Source of the DNA: Vibrio hyugaensis
GTDB lineage: Bacteria; Pseudomonadota; Gammaproteobacteria; Enterobacterales; Vibrionaceae
DNA: 64,000 bases
Direction: 5' to 3'
Assembly: GCF_002906655.1 (NCBI RefSeq)
Contig: NZ_CP025794.1
Coordinates: forward strand, 1,984,001 to 2,048,000
Position 1 is the stretch's first letter. The number at the start of each line of letters is the position of its first letter. Below, one piece after another: positions 27,371 through 36,845 of the stretch. Position numbers and translations under genes: made by a program. The notes under the pieces are model-generated. The model searched no databases and was not told the origin of the DNA. It saw nothing but the letters and a program-made list of their open reading frames with translations.

Positions 27371-27898
27371 ATGTGGTGGTTAGTTGGAGAACTTGAATCA
27401 ATTAGGCGCTTCTTGGGAATGGGTGGCGATGTACTTGTCGCCATCTTTATCCTCAGCTTTATGTTATGGGCAGTCTTGTTAGAACGTTGGTTTTACTTCG
27501 CTGCTGTCGCTCCCAAAGCAATGAAAAAAGCAGTGAGCTTTTGGGAAGAGCGTTCAGAACATAAAAGCTGGAACGCAAAGATGATCCGACAAGAAATGGT
27601 TTCTCGTCAGGATATTGAGAATAGAAAGGGACTGCCAATCGTAAAAGTACTGATTGCACTTTGTCCCCTACTTGGTCTGCTCGGCACTGTTGTCGGTATG
27701 ATTCAAGTATTCGACATCTTAGCGGTAACAGGAACAGGAAGCCCCCGAGCAATGGCCTCGGGGATCTCAAAGGCAACAATCCCAACATTAGCGGGAATGG
27801 TGGCTTCTCTATCAGGACTTTTCTTTAGTACTCGTCTTGATCATTTAGCCAAAGTCACCACGCAGAAGCTTGAAGACAAGCTAAAGCACATTGCCTGA
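27371..27898 (+). CDS. exbB: ExbB proton channel subunit
   Basis: 175 residues with three membrane helices and the ExbB core motif ALCPLLGLLGTVVGMIQVFD followed by GISKATIPTLAGMVASLSGL. With ExbD it converts the proton gradient into movement of TonB. The short length is that of the Vibrio ExbB2/ExbB3 class. Starts 9 bp after ttpC with an AGGAGG ribosome-binding site. Confidence 0.92.
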   Translation: MWWLVGELESIRRFLGMGGDVLVAIFILSFMLWAVLLERWFYFAAVAPKAMKKAVSFWEERSEHKSWNAKMIRQEMVSRQDIENRKGLPIVKVLIALCPLLGLLGTVVGMIQVFDILAVTGTGSPRAMASGISKATIPTLAGMVASLSGLFFSTRLDHLAKVTTQKLEDKLKHIA

Positions 27899-27923
27899 GT
27901 AAACGGAATTAGAGGTATAGGTC

Positions 27924-28331
27924 ATGAAGAGACGCTATAGCAATGACAGCAGCGACGAGGCTGCTATCGATATGACTCCGATGCTAGACATCGTATTCAT
28001 CATGTTGATCTTCTTTATCGTAACAACGTCGTTTGTTAAGGAAGCAGGTCTAGAAGTAAATCGTCCTACGGCAAGTTCAGCGCAAACCGTGAAAAAAGGT
28101 AACATCATGGTTGCTATCGGTGCAGCAGGCGATGTGTGGGTAGACAAGCGTCGTATTGAAGTCGACGCGGTTCGTGCCAACATCGAACGCCTACGTGCTG
28201 AAAGCCCAGACGGTGCGGTTGTAATCCAAGCGGATACAGAAGCAAATGCTGGCGTAGTCGTGAAGGTGATGGACCAGATTAAGATGGCAGGTGTTGAAAG
28301 CATCTCCATTGCCGCAACCAATAAGGATTAA
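27924..28331 (+). CDS. exbD: ExbD accessory subunit
   Basis: 135 residues: short cytoplasmic tail, one membrane helix with the essential proton-carrying aspartate (Asp22 in MTPMLDIVFIMLIFFIV), then a periplasmic domain ending VESISIAATNKD. Works with ExbB and TtpC. Confidence 0.92.
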   Translation: MKRRYSNDSSDEAAIDMTPMLDIVFIMLIFFIVTTSFVKEAGLEVNRPTASSAQTVKKGNIMVAIGAAGDVWVDKRRIEVDAVRANIERLRAESPDGAVVIQADTEANAGVVVKVMDQIKMAGVESISIAATNKD

Positions 28332-28335
28332 GCCT

Positions 28336-28968
28336 ATGCGGTATCTGGCCTCAATTGCACTGGCGCTCATTGTCTCCCTTGGATTGTTCTGGGGGATGGA
28401 CAAGCTAGTAAACAAAGAGCGCCACGAGCTAGTGTCGAATGATGACCTCCGTATGGTGGAATTCATTCGCATTAAACCGGACGAAAAAATACAGGAGAAA
28501 AAGCGCGAACTCCCGAAACCACCACCACCGAAGCGCCCACCGCCGCCACCTGAAATGAAGGTAACAGCAACGGTCAAACCGGTGATGGATCAAATCCCAA
28601 TGGATATGCCAAAACTCGATCTACCAGTGAATGTTACAGGTGGTTCAGTACTCGGTCACTACTCGCAAGGTGGTGGAGCTCAACTGGCAGGAAGCGGAGG
28701 CCCTGTTCCTCTTGCTACATTCCAACCGCAAATGCCACGTAAAGCAGCACGGGCGGGGATTGAGAAAGGTATCGTTTTAGTAGAGTTTACTGTTAACGAG
28801 CGTGGTAGCGTTCAAGACGTCAAAGTCTTAAAAGAAACACCACGTAAATTAGGCTTGGGTAAAGCAGCAAGAAAAACCGTATCAAAGTGGACCTTTAAAC
28901 CAAAAATGGTTGATGGAAAGCCGGTAACTTCGCGCTTATCGCAAGAAATTGAGTTCTCTACTAACTAA
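28336..28968 (+). CDS. tonB: TonB energy transducer (TonB2/TonB3 type)
   Basis: 210 residues from ATG 28336, with AAGGA upstream. N-terminal membrane helix (YLASIALALIVSLGLFWGMD), a short proline-rich rod (LPKPPPPKRPPPPPE, about residues 55-70) and a C-terminal TonB domain with GIVLVEFTVNERGSVQDVKV and WTFKP. The rod is much shorter than in E. coli TonB, as in Vibrio TonB2 and TonB3. An in-frame start at 28291 would overlap exbD and is not needed. Confidence 0.9.
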   Translation: MRYLASIALALIVSLGLFWGMDKLVNKERHELVSNDDLRMVEFIRIKPDEKIQEKKRELPKPPPPKRPPPPPEMKVTATVKPVMDQIPMDMPKLDLPVNVTGGSVLGHYSQGGGAQLAGSGGPVPLATFQPQMPRKAARAGIEKGIVLVEFTVNERGSVQDVKVLKETPRKLGLGKAARKTVSKWTFKPKMVDGKPVTSRLSQEIEFSTN

Positions 28969-28979
28969 GGAGTCGCAAC

Positions 28980-30194
28980 ATGAAAGCATATACAAAATTG
29001 TTAGCTTCTCTATTGGTTATTGCAGGCGCGTACAGCGCGCCTGCCCTAGCAAAAACACCAGAGTTGTCTGACAGAACGTTTCGAACGGTCAATAAAGTTC
29101 AAGAACTGATCGCAACTGAAAAATACTCAGATGCTATCTCCAAGCTGAACTCTGCATTAGATAGTACCAAGAAAAAGAAATACGACCGCGCCGTCTTATT
29201 ACAACAGATGGGCTTTCTGTATTCTTTAAAAGACGATTACCCAAAAGCAGCGAAATACTTTGCTGAAGCACTCAAGCTAGATGCTTTACCAGTACCCGTA
29301 GCTCAACAGGTTCGTTATAGCCTTGCACAACTTTATCTAGCAGAAGGTCAATTTAAAAAGTCTGTCGTGACGATGAACGAGTGGTTCAAGATTGCGGAAA
29401 CAACAGAGGAAAAACCACAAGCACACGCTTACATCACATTAGCAAGTGCTTACATTCAACTAGAAGACTACCGTAAAGCAATTCCGCCAACCAAAAAGGC
29501 AATTGCAATGACGAAAAACCCTAGTGAATCTTGGTACCAACTGTTGATGTCTGCTCACTATGAGTTGAAACAATTCAAAAGTGTCGCTGGCGTACTGAAA
29601 ATTTTAACCACTAAGTATCCGCAAAATAAGCGCTACTGGACTCAACTGTCTGGTATCTACATGGAACTGAAACAAGAGCGTAACGCCCTTTCGACTTTGG
29701 AAATGGCTCATAAAATGGGTCTTTTAGAGGGAGAAAAAGAGTACCTACGCTTGGTGAACTTCCAAGCTTATCAAGGCGTTCCTTTCCGTGCTGCTAAAAC
29801 CATGCAAACGTCAATGGAAGAAGGGCACGTTGAACGTACTTCGGAGAATTTGGAGAAGTTAGCGTCCTTTTGGCAACAAGCGCAGGAACTAGATAAGTCG
29901 ATTGAGACTTATGTAGCGGCCTACAAGTTAGCACCAAAAGCAAAAACGCAGATCAAGATTGCTCGTTTGATGATTCTCGATAAGCAGTACTCAGCAGCAA
30001 CCAAGTTTGCGAAGAATGCCGCACCAGACGCCAAACGTAATGACAAAGGTGAGCTGAACTACATTCGAGGTATGGCGTATTTCGAATTAAATCAGCCAAG
30101 CAATGCATTAAAAGCAATGAAGAGTGCAGCGCAATCGCCTGATATGAAACCTGTCGCTAGCCCTTGGATCAACTTCTTAGAGTCTCAAGGCTAA
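28980..30194 (+). CDS. TPR-repeat periplasmic protein of the TonB cluster
   Basis: 404 residues with a signal peptide (to about residue 24, APALAK) and tetratricopeptide repeats through most of the length, for example AAKYFAEALKLDALPVP and SIETYVAAYKLAPKAKTQ. A TPR gene closes the TonB2-type clusters of other vibrios, so it is probably a scaffold in the same complex. It is 11 bp after tonB and followed by a strong terminator. Confidence 0.85.
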   Translation: MKAYTKLLASLLVIAGAYSAPALAKTPELSDRTFRTVNKVQELIATEKYSDAISKLNSALDSTKKKKYDRAVLLQQMGFLYSLKDDYPKAAKYFAEALKLDALPVPVAQQVRYSLAQLYLAEGQFKKSVVTMNEWFKIAETTEEKPQAHAYITLASAYIQLEDYRKAIPPTKKAIAMTKNPSESWYQLLMSAHYELKQFKSVAGVLKILTTKYPQNKRYWTQLSGIYMELKQERNALSTLEMAHKMGLLEGEKEYLRLVNFQAYQGVPFRAAKTMQTSMEEGHVERTSENLEKLASFWQQAQELDKSIETYVAAYKLAPKAKTQIKIARLMILDKQYSAATKFAKNAAPDAKRNDKGELNYIRGMAYFELNQPSNALKAMKSAAQSPDMKPVASPWINFLESQG

Positions 30195-30272
30195 CGGAAG
30201 CCAACACCGTAAAGTAGTAACCAAAGTGGTTATGGTTGCTCCGAAAATTAAGTGTGAGTCAGTCGCACGCCT

Positions 30273-30298
30273 GGGGAAGTGAAAGCTTCCCCTTTTTT
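30273..30298 (+). terminator. Terminator of the TonB operon
   Basis: GGGGAAG and CTTCCCC form a 7-bp stem with a six-base loop, followed by six T. Confidence 0.9.
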
Positions 30299-30335
30299 CG
30301 TTTCTGTATACAAAGATATGAATTTATACTGAGCC

Positions 30336-30527
30336 TCAAAGATCCAAAAGATCGGCTAGCCACCGCAAAGAGATCATGATACTCTTCGCCTCCATTTTTC
30401 TGGCGGGTTTATCACCAATCTCAAGCAGTTTGTTGAGAAAATCATCAACGTCAGTGCTATCGTTATACCAATTTCGCCAATAAGCGTTATTAGCATGACA
30501 CAAGGTCGATACTCTTTCGGCATTCAC
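30336..30527 (-). CDS. Possible small protein divergent from gmk
   Basis: A 63-codon frame from ATG 30527 with a balanced, helix-forming composition (ends [16 protein letters not shown]) in the 361-bp gap between the TPR gene and gmk. Its ribosome-binding site is weak (TTGAGTG) and it overlaps where the gmk promoter should lie. Could be real or a chance frame; no family recognised. Confidence 0.35.
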   Translation of the reverse strand: MNAERVSTLCHANNAYWRNWYNDSTDVDDFLNKLLEIGDKPARKMEAKSIMISLRWLADLLDL

Positions 30528-30555
30528 TCAATCCAACCAAAAGTGGAACAGTACA

Positions 30556-31179
30556 ATGGGCAAAGGTACTCTCTATATCGTATCGGCACCTAGCGGCGCA
30601 GGTAAATCTAGCTTGATCTCAGCAATGTTGGAACGCAACCCAACATACGCAATGAAAGTGTCTGTGTCTCATACTACTCGTAGCATGCGCCCTGGCGAAG
30701 AAAATGGTACGCACTACCACTTCGTAGCAAAAGAAGAGTTTGAAACTCTAATTGCTAAAGGCGACTTCCTAGAATATGCAGAAGTGTTCGGTAACTACTA
30801 CGGCACATCACGCGTATGGATTGAAGAAACGCTAAATAAAGGCATCGACGTATTCCTAGACATCGATTGGCAAGGCGCACGCCAAATCCGTGAGCAAATG
30901 CCAGAAGCGAAAAGCATCTTTATCCTGCCACCATCAAACGGTGAGCTAGAGCGCCGTCTAAACACTCGCGGTCAAGACAGCGAAGAAGTAATCGCAAAAC
31001 GCATGGCAGAAGCAAAGTCTGAAATCTCACACTACAACGAGTACGATTACGTAATCGTAAACGATGATTTCGACACTGCATTAATGGACTTTAAAGCCAT
31101 TCTGCGTGCGGAAAGATTGAAGGAAGAAAAGCAAGCTGCTAAATATAAAGGTATGCTTGATGCGCTTCTAGCAGAGTAA
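30556..31179 (+). CDS. gmk: Guanylate kinase
   Basis: Phosphorylates GMP to GDP. 207 residues, same as E. coli. P-loop [10 protein letters not shown] near residues 10-19, GMP-binding [13 protein letters not shown] and [13 protein letters not shown], and the lid segment [17 protein letters not shown]. First gene of the conserved gmk-rpoZ-spoT-trmH-recG row, but a 163-bp gap with its own promoter separates it from rpoZ. Confidence 0.97.
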   Translation: MGKGTLYIVSAPSGAGKSSLISAMLERNPTYAMKVSVSHTTRSMRPGEENGTHYHFVAKEEFETLIAKGDFLEYAEVFGNYYGTSRVWIEETLNKGIDVFLDIDWQGARQIREQMPEAKSIFILPPSNGELERRLNTRGQDSEEVIAKRMAEAKSEISHYNEYDYVIVNDDFDTALMDFKAILRAERLKEEKQAAKYKGMLDALLAE

Positions 31180-31257
31180 TTCTGTTCGGAAACACAAATT
31201 TTCGCTTCTTTATTACGGTAAGGAAGCTTATATTGTTTATATAGAAAGTCATTGTTG

Positions 31258-31286
31258 TTGCACGTCTTATCGCTAGTAAATATTAC
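31258..31286 (+). promoter_or_regulatory. Promoter of rpoZ-spoT
   Basis: TTGCAC and TATTAC are 17 bases apart, about 55 bp before the rpoZ start. Plausible sigma-70 promoter. Confidence 0.55.
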
Positions 31287-31342
31287 GCTGAGACTGTATA
31301 CTTTCTCGTCATTCAAAATTTAGTTAACTATTTGGAGTCCTC

Positions 31343-31615
31343 ATGGCACGCGTAACTGTTCAAGACGCTGTTGAAAAAGTTGGCAACCGTTTCGACCTAG
31401 TACTGATTGCGGCTCGCCGCGCTCGTCAAATGCAAACTGGCGGTAAAGATGCACTAGTGCCAGAAGAGAACGATAAGCCAACGGTTATCGCTCTACGCGA
31501 AATCGAAGAAGGTTTAATTACTAAAGAAGTTCTAGACGCTCGTGAACGTCAAGAACAGCAAGAGCAAGAAGCGGCAGAGCTAGCGGCAGTAAGCAGCATC
31601 GCTCACAACCGTTAA
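31343..31615 (+). CDS. rpoZ: RNA polymerase omega subunit
   Basis: 90-residue omega subunit beginning [20 protein letters not shown], with AARRARQMQ and [14 protein letters not shown]. It helps assemble the beta' subunit and forms part of a ppGpp-binding site, which fits its position directly before spoT. GGAG ribosome-binding site at the right distance. Confidence 0.97.
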   Translation: MARVTVQDAVEKVGNRFDLVLIAARRARQMQTGGKDALVPEENDKPTVIALREIEEGLITKEVLDARERQEQQEQEAAELAAVSSIAHNR

Positions 31616-31654
31616 TTCTGACTTTAGAATTCAACAACCTCCCGGGCCTATAAT

Positions 31655-33775
31655 TTGTATCTATTCGATAGCCTCAAAGACGTTGCCCAAGAATACCTAA
31701 CAGAGCCTCAAATTGAGGCTCTGCGTCAATCTTATGTGGTAGCAAGAGATGCCCATGAAGGGCAAACCCGCTCAAGCGGTGAACCATACATCATCCACCC
31801 AGTCGCTGTGGCTCGAATCTTGGCCGAAATGCGCCTCGATATCGAAACCCTCCAAGCTGCTTTGCTGCATGACGTCATCGAAGACTGTGACGTTACAAAA
31901 GAAGATCTCGAAGAGAAATTCGGCAATACCGTCGCTGAGCTGGTTGATGGTGTATCTAAACTGGACAAACTCAAATTCCGCGATAGGAAAGAGGCTCAAG
32001 CCGAGAACTTCCGTAAGATGGTTCTGGCGATGGTGCAAGACATCCGCGTTATCCTGATCAAACTGGCCGACCGTACGCACAATATGCGCACGCTAGGTGC
32101 CCTGCGCCCTGACAAAAAACGCCGTATTGCTCGTGAAACACTGGAAATCTACGCGCCGCTGGCTCACCGACTTGGTATTCACAATATCAAAACGGAACTC
32201 GAGGAGCTTGGCTTCGAAGCGCTTTACCCGAACCGCTACCGTGTTCTAAAAGAAGTGGTGCGAGCGGCACGTGGTAATCGAAAAGAGATGATCCAACGTA
32301 TTCACAGCGAAATTGAAGGCCGACTCGAAGATGTAGGCTTAAATGCGCGCGTGTTAGGTCGTGAAAAGAACCTGTTCTCCATCTACAACAAGATGAAAAC
32401 CAAAGAACAGCGTTTCCACACCATCATGGATATCTACGCTTTCCGAGTGGTTGTTGATACTGCCGATACTTGTTATCGCGTTCTAGGCCAAGTACACAGC
32501 TTGTATAAGCCGCGCCCTAGTCGCATGAAAGATTACATCGCAGTACCAAAAGCGAACGGCTACCAATCGCTACACACTTCTATGGTCGGCCCACACGGTG
32601 TACCAGTAGAAGTTCAGATCCGTACCGAAGATATGGATCAAATGGCGGACAAAGGTGTCGCTGCGCACTGGTCATACAAAGACAAGGGCGACAAGTCTGG
32701 CACAACAGCGCAAGTGAAAGCTCAGCGTTGGATGCAAAGCCTACTTGAGCTACAGCAAAGTGCAGGTAACTCATTCGAATTCATTGAAAACGTAAAATCG
32801 GATCTGTTCCCAGACGAAATTTACGTCTTCACGCCAAAAGGTCGTATCGTTGAATTGCCATTAGGTGCTACAGCGGTCGACTTTGCTTATGCAGTGCATA
32901 CTGATGTTGGCAACTCTTGCGTTGGTACTCGTGTTGATCGCAACCCTTACCCATTGAGTAAGGCACTGAAGAACGGTCAGACGGTAGAAATCATCAGTGC
33001 ACCAGGCGCTCGTCCAAACGCGGCTTGGTTAAACTATGTCGTGACATCGCGTGCCCGCACTAAGATTCGTCAAGTATTGAAAACCATGCGTCGCGAAGAG
33101 TCGATTACCTTGGGTCGTCGCCTTCTGAATCACGCCTTGGGTCGCCACTCGATTGATTCAATCTACCCAGAAAACATCCAAGAAGTGCTCACGGATCTAC
33201 GTTTAGAAAGCGTTGATGATCTGCTTGCAGCAATTGGTTTGGGTGAATTGATGAGTATCGTCATCGCTCGTCGCCTACTAGGTGACACCGATGAGTTGAC
33301 CACAACAAGTTCGATTCCAAACGAATCTAAAAAGAAACTGCCAATCCGTGGTGCTGAAGGCCTGCTACTGACTTTCGCAAATTGTTGTCACCCTATCCCG
33401 GATGACCACATTATCGCTCACGTATCACCTGGTCGTGGTCTTGTGGTACACCGTGAAACGTGTCCAAACGTACGCGGTTATCAAAAAGAACCAGACAAAT
33501 ACATGGCTGTTGCTTGGTCTGAAGAGTACGACAAAGAATTCATCGCTGAACTAAAAGTCGATATGCTTAACAACCAAGGTGCGTTAGCGGAATTGACCAA
33601 TGTGATTTCGAAAACTGGTTCGAACATTCACGGTCTCTCGACCGAAGAGCGCGACGGTCGCTTGTACACCGTTACCGTTCTGCTAACCACCAAAGATCGT
33701 GTTCACCTTGCTGGCATCATGCGTAAAATTAAGACCATGCCACAGGCGACTCGAGTCAGACGAAGAAAGAACTAA
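31655..33775 (+). CDS. spoT: Bifunctional (p)ppGpp synthase/hydrolase SpoT
   Basis: 706 residues. HD hydrolase domain with LLHDVIED at about residues 70-77, synthetase domain (RVLGQVHSLYKPRPSRMKDYI, YQSLHTSM), TGS domain (DEIYVFTPKGRIVELPLGATAVDFAY, about 390), a Zn-finger-like CCHPIP segment and a C-terminal ACT domain. The start is TTG at 31655, giving MYLFDSL, which lines up with E. coli SpoT (MYLFESL). It lies 39 bp after rpoZ and probably shares its transcript. A hairpin follows the stop. Confidence 0.96.
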   Translation: MYLFDSLKDVAQEYLTEPQIEALRQSYVVARDAHEGQTRSSGEPYIIHPVAVARILAEMRLDIETLQAALLHDVIEDCDVTKEDLEEKFGNTVAELVDGVSKLDKLKFRDRKEAQAENFRKMVLAMVQDIRVILIKLADRTHNMRTLGALRPDKKRRIARETLEIYAPLAHRLGIHNIKTELEELGFEALYPNRYRVLKEVVRAARGNRKEMIQRIHSEIEGRLEDVGLNARVLGREKNLFSIYNKMKTKEQRFHTIMDIYAFRVVVDTADTCYRVLGQVHSLYKPRPSRMKDYIAVPKANGYQSLHTSMVGPHGVPVEVQIRTEDMDQMADKGVAAHWSYKDKGDKSGTTAQVKAQRWMQSLLELQQSAGNSFEFIENVKSDLFPDEIYVFTPKGRIVELPLGATAVDFAYAVHTDVGNSCVGTRVDRNPYPLSKALKNGQTVEIISAPGARPNAAWLNYVVTSRARTKIRQVLKTMRREESITLGRRLLNHALGRHSIDSIYPENIQEVLTDLRLESVDDLLAAIGLGELMSIVIARRLLGDTDELTTTSSIPNESKKKLPIRGAEGLLLTFANCCHPIPDDHIIAHVSPGRGLVVHRETCPNVRGYQKEPDKYMAVAWSEEYDKEFIAELKVDMLNNQGALAELTNVISKTGSNIHGLSTEERDGRLYTVTVLLTTKDRVHLAGIMRKIKTMPQATRVRRRKN

Positions 33776-33780
33776 ACTTC

Positions 33781-33812
33781 ATCGCCATCCAATCACTGGG
33801 TGGCGATTTTTT
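33781..33812 (+). terminator. Hairpin between spoT and trmH
   Basis: ATCGCCATCC and GGGTGGCGAT pair (one G-U) around a seven-base loop, followed by six T. It would end or attenuate transcription before trmH. Confidence 0.75.
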
Positions 33813-33827
33813 ATATCCCTATTAATT

Positions 33828-34511
33828 ATGAATTTAGAACGTTACAACCGCATTCATCAGGTGCTAAAAGCACGCCAAACCGACCTCACTCTGTGCCTTG
33901 AAGAAGTTCATAAGCCAAACAACGTATCCGCTGTGATCCGTACTGCTGACGCAACAGGCTTACACAAAGTTCATGCGATTTGGCCAGACAAAATGCGTAC
34001 CCTCACTCACACCTCAGCAGGCGCACGTAACTGGGTAGAAGTAGATACTCACAATTCGATTGAAACCGCGATTACCGAGCTCAAAGCGCAAGGCATGCAG
34101 GTTTTGGTAACTAACCTTTCGGACGCCGCGGTCGATTTTCGTGAAATCGACTACACCAAGCCAACGGCAATTATTCTGGGTAGCGAAAAAATCGGCGCTT
34201 CAGAGCAAGCGAAGAAACTCGCAGACCAAGACATCATTATTCCAATGATCGGTATGGTGCAGTCTCTGAATGTCTCAGTCGCCAGTGCTGTGATTCTTTA
34301 TGAAGCGCAGCGTCAGCGTGAAGCCGCTGGCATGTACGAACGTGAAGAGAGCGCTCTACCAAAAGAAACCATCAACCGCATTTTGTTCGAACGTGGGCAT
34401 CCGGTCTTAGCAAAGGTAGCGAAGCGCAAAGGGCTAGAATACCCACAACTTGATGACGAAGGCCAAATTGTGGCTGACGAATCATGGTGGAAAGAGATGC
34501 AGAAGAAATAA
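33828..34511 (+). CDS. trmH: tRNA (guanosine-18-2'-O)-methyltransferase TrmH
   Basis: SPOUT-family enzyme that methylates the ribose of G18 in tRNA, using SAM. Motif 1 NNVSAVIRTADATG near residue 31, motif 2 IILGSEKIGAS near 115 and motif 3 IPMIGMVQSLNVSVASAVIL near 137 form the trefoil knot. ATG at 33828 gives 227 residues (E. coli 229). An earlier in-frame start overlapping spoT is not needed. Confidence 0.95.
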   Translation: MNLERYNRIHQVLKARQTDLTLCLEEVHKPNNVSAVIRTADATGLHKVHAIWPDKMRTLTHTSAGARNWVEVDTHNSIETAITELKAQGMQVLVTNLSDAAVDFREIDYTKPTAIILGSEKIGASEQAKKLADQDIIIPMIGMVQSLNVSVASAVILYEAQRQREAAGMYEREESALPKETINRILFERGHPVLAKVAKRKGLEYPQLDDEGQIVADESWWKEMQKK

Positions 34512-34515
34512 ATAG

Positions 34516-34643
34516 ACTCGAGAGGCGAGAACGCTTCGCTTCGGGATAAACTCATATCGTCAATCGATATGGCTCTTTCTCGCCTCACTGGTTAAGTTTG
34601 TTTCCGCGTTCTCGAATCTCGGAGCGTAAGCGTTCCCATATCC
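34516..34643. repeat. Structured intergenic repeat (nested hairpins) between trmH and recG
   Basis: Outer arms GAGGCGAGAA (34522-34531) and TTCTCGCCTC (34577-34586) enclose a perfect inner hairpin CATATCG-TCAAT-CGATATG (34553-34571). A second segment, 34605-34643, is an inverted, diverged copy of the left arm: its complement contains GAACGCTTACGCTCCGAG against GAACGCTTCGCTTCGGGA. This looks like a multi-copy palindromic element rather than a simple terminator. Confidence 0.5.
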
Positions 34644-34723
34644 CTTTCTCTAACTTAATCCTGTACAAAAACACAGCTTAGTGGTTAACATACTGCTATG
34701 TTAACTATTTTCTTGAGCCCACT

Positions 34724-36805
34724 ATGTCTGCCCAAATGTTATCTGCTGTTCCTTTAACTTCTCTGTCTGGAGTTGGCGCTAAAGTCGCAGAAAAACTCGC
34801 CAAAGTTGGCTTGCATAGCGTTCAAGATCTACTGTTTCACCTTCCTCTTCGTTACGAAGATCGTACTCGCATTTACCCAATCGCCAAACTGCATGCCGGA
34901 CTTTGGGCGGCGGTACAGGGCAAAGTCATGGCTGTCGATACTACTTTCGGCAAACGCAAAATGCTGACGGTAAAAATCAGCGACGGCAATGGCACGATTA
35001 CCCTACGCTTTTTTAACTTTACTGCCGCGATGAAGAACAATTTCTCGAATGGTAAGTTAGTACACGCTTACGGCGAAATTAAGCGTGGCGGTATGGGCTT
35101 AGAAATTGTTCACCCTGACTACAAGTTTTATGTAAGTGAACAAAAGCCGGATGTGGAACAGAGCTTAACCCCCGTTTATCCGACCACCGATGGGTTACGC
35201 CAAATCACTTTGCGTAACCTGACGGAACAAGCCTTATCACTCCTCGATAAAGCCGCAGTGCAAGAGTTGCTGCCTTCCGGTTTGTACAATCACCAGATCA
35301 CCATGTCGCAAGCGCTGCATACGATTCATCGACCGCCTCCAACCATTAATTTGGATGAGTTTGATGAAGGTAAACACCCAGCTCAAATTCGTTTGATCAT
35401 GGAAGAGTTACTGGCGCAGAATCTCTCTATGTTGGCAGTGCGCAGCAAAGGACAAGAGGACGTTGCATTGCCTTTGGCGTCGTGTGACTCGCTGAAAAAG
35501 CAGCTACTAGCTCAATTGCCCTTCTCGCCGACCAATGCTCAAGCACGAGTCGTTAAAGAAATTGAAGCTGACTTAGAAAAAGCGCACCCAATGATGCGCC
35601 TTGTTCAAGGTGACGTTGGCTCGGGAAAAACTTTAGTTGCCGCACTCGCAGCAGTCAGAGCAATTGAACACGGCTATCAAGTCGCTTTAATGGCACCGAC
35701 CGAACTGCTCGCCGAACAGCACGCGATTAACTTCGCTAATTGGTTCGAGAAAATGGGCATTCAGGTCGGTTGGCTTGCGGGTAAATTGAAAGGTAAAGCC
35801 AAAGAAGCCGAACTAGCTCGGATTGCCAGTGGTGAAGCGAAAATGGTAGTGGGCACTCACGCCCTTTTCCAAGAGCATGTTGAGTTCCATCATCTTGCGT
35901 TAGTCATTATTGATGAACAGCACCGCTTTGGTGTCCACCAGCGCTTAGAGCTGCGTGAGAAAGGCGCGAAACAAGGCGCTTATCCACATCAGCTCATCAT
36001 GACAGCAACGCCGATTCCGCGAACATTAGCCATGACTGCTTATGCCGACTTAGAAACGTCGGTGATTGATGAGCTACCGCCAGGTCGAACACCAATCCAG
36101 ACCGTCGCGATTCCAAACACCAAACGCGATGATATCGTCGAACGAGTGCGCAATGCTTGCTTAAACGAAGGCAAACAAGCGTATTGGGTATGTACCTTAA
36201 TTGATGAATCTGAAGTCTTGGAAGCTCAAGCCGCCGCTGATACCGCTGAAGAGCTGCAACGTAAACTGCCTGACGTAAAAATTGGTCTCGTGCACGGACG
36301 AATGAAGCCTGCTGAGAAGCAAGCGGTGATGCAGGATTTCAAAGACAACAAGCTGCATTTACTGGTTGCAACGACAGTGATTGAAGTTGGCGTGGACGTG
36401 CCCAATTCCAGCCTGATGATCATCGAGAACCCAGAGCGCTTGGGTTTGGCTCAGTTGCACCAGCTTAGAGGTCGTGTTGGTCGAGGTTCAGTGGCGAGCC
36501 ATTGTGTGTTGCTGTATCACTCGCCACTATCAAAAACCGCCCAAAAACGTTTAGGCGTATTACGTGAAAGCAATGACGGCTTTGTGATTGCACAGAAAGA
36601 CTTAGAGATTCGCGGACCGGGTGAGCTTCTTGGTACCAAACAAACTGGCTTGGCAGATTTTAAAATTGCCGACTTAGTGCGAGATCAGCGCTTAATACCA
36701 GAAGTTCAGCGTATTGCACGCCATATTCATGACAACTACCCGACGAATGCAACAGCAATTATTGACCGTTGGTTAGGAGAACGTGACATTTACTCTAAGG
36801 CGTAA
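34724..36805 (+). CDS. recG: ATP-dependent DNA helicase RecG
   Basis: 693 residues, identical in length to E. coli RecG. It has an N-terminal wedge/OB domain that grips branched DNA, then SF2 helicase domains with Walker A VQGDVGSGKT (near residue 300), DEQH box VIIDEQHRFG, TATPIPRTLA and the C-terminal QLRGRVGRG. It drives replication-fork reversal and Holliday-junction formation. Conserved position after trmH. Confidence 0.97.
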   Translation: MSAQMLSAVPLTSLSGVGAKVAEKLAKVGLHSVQDLLFHLPLRYEDRTRIYPIAKLHAGLWAAVQGKVMAVDTTFGKRKMLTVKISDGNGTITLRFFNFTAAMKNNFSNGKLVHAYGEIKRGGMGLEIVHPDYKFYVSEQKPDVEQSLTPVYPTTDGLRQITLRNLTEQALSLLDKAAVQELLPSGLYNHQITMSQALHTIHRPPPTINLDEFDEGKHPAQIRLIMEELLAQNLSMLAVRSKGQEDVALPLASCDSLKKQLLAQLPFSPTNAQARVVKEIEADLEKAHPMMRLVQGDVGSGKTLVAALAAVRAIEHGYQVALMAPTELLAEQHAINFANWFEKMGIQVGWLAGKLKGKAKEAELARIASGEAKMVVGTHALFQEHVEFHHLALVIIDEQHRFGVHQRLELREKGAKQGAYPHQLIMTATPIPRTLAMTAYADLETSVIDELPPGRTPIQTVAIPNTKRDDIVERVRNACLNEGKQAYWVCTLIDESEVLEAQAAADTAEELQRKLPDVKIGLVHGRMKPAEKQAVMQDFKDNKLHLLVATTVIEVGVDVPNSSLMIIENPERLGLAQLHQLRGRVGRGSVASHCVLLYHSPLSKTAQKRLGVLRESNDGFVIAQKDLEIRGPGELLGTKQTGLADFKIADLVRDQRLIPEVQRIARHIHDNYPTNATAIIDRWLGERDIYSKA

Positions 36806-36845
36806 GCTCTTCTTTTCTCGACCATTCTCACTCCAATCTTAAACC

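Noticed and set aside
30470..30490. ATACCAATT copy near gmk as a second copy of the xanP-side repeat
   Set aside because: The similarity stops after nine bases; no inverted partner or internal arm is present.
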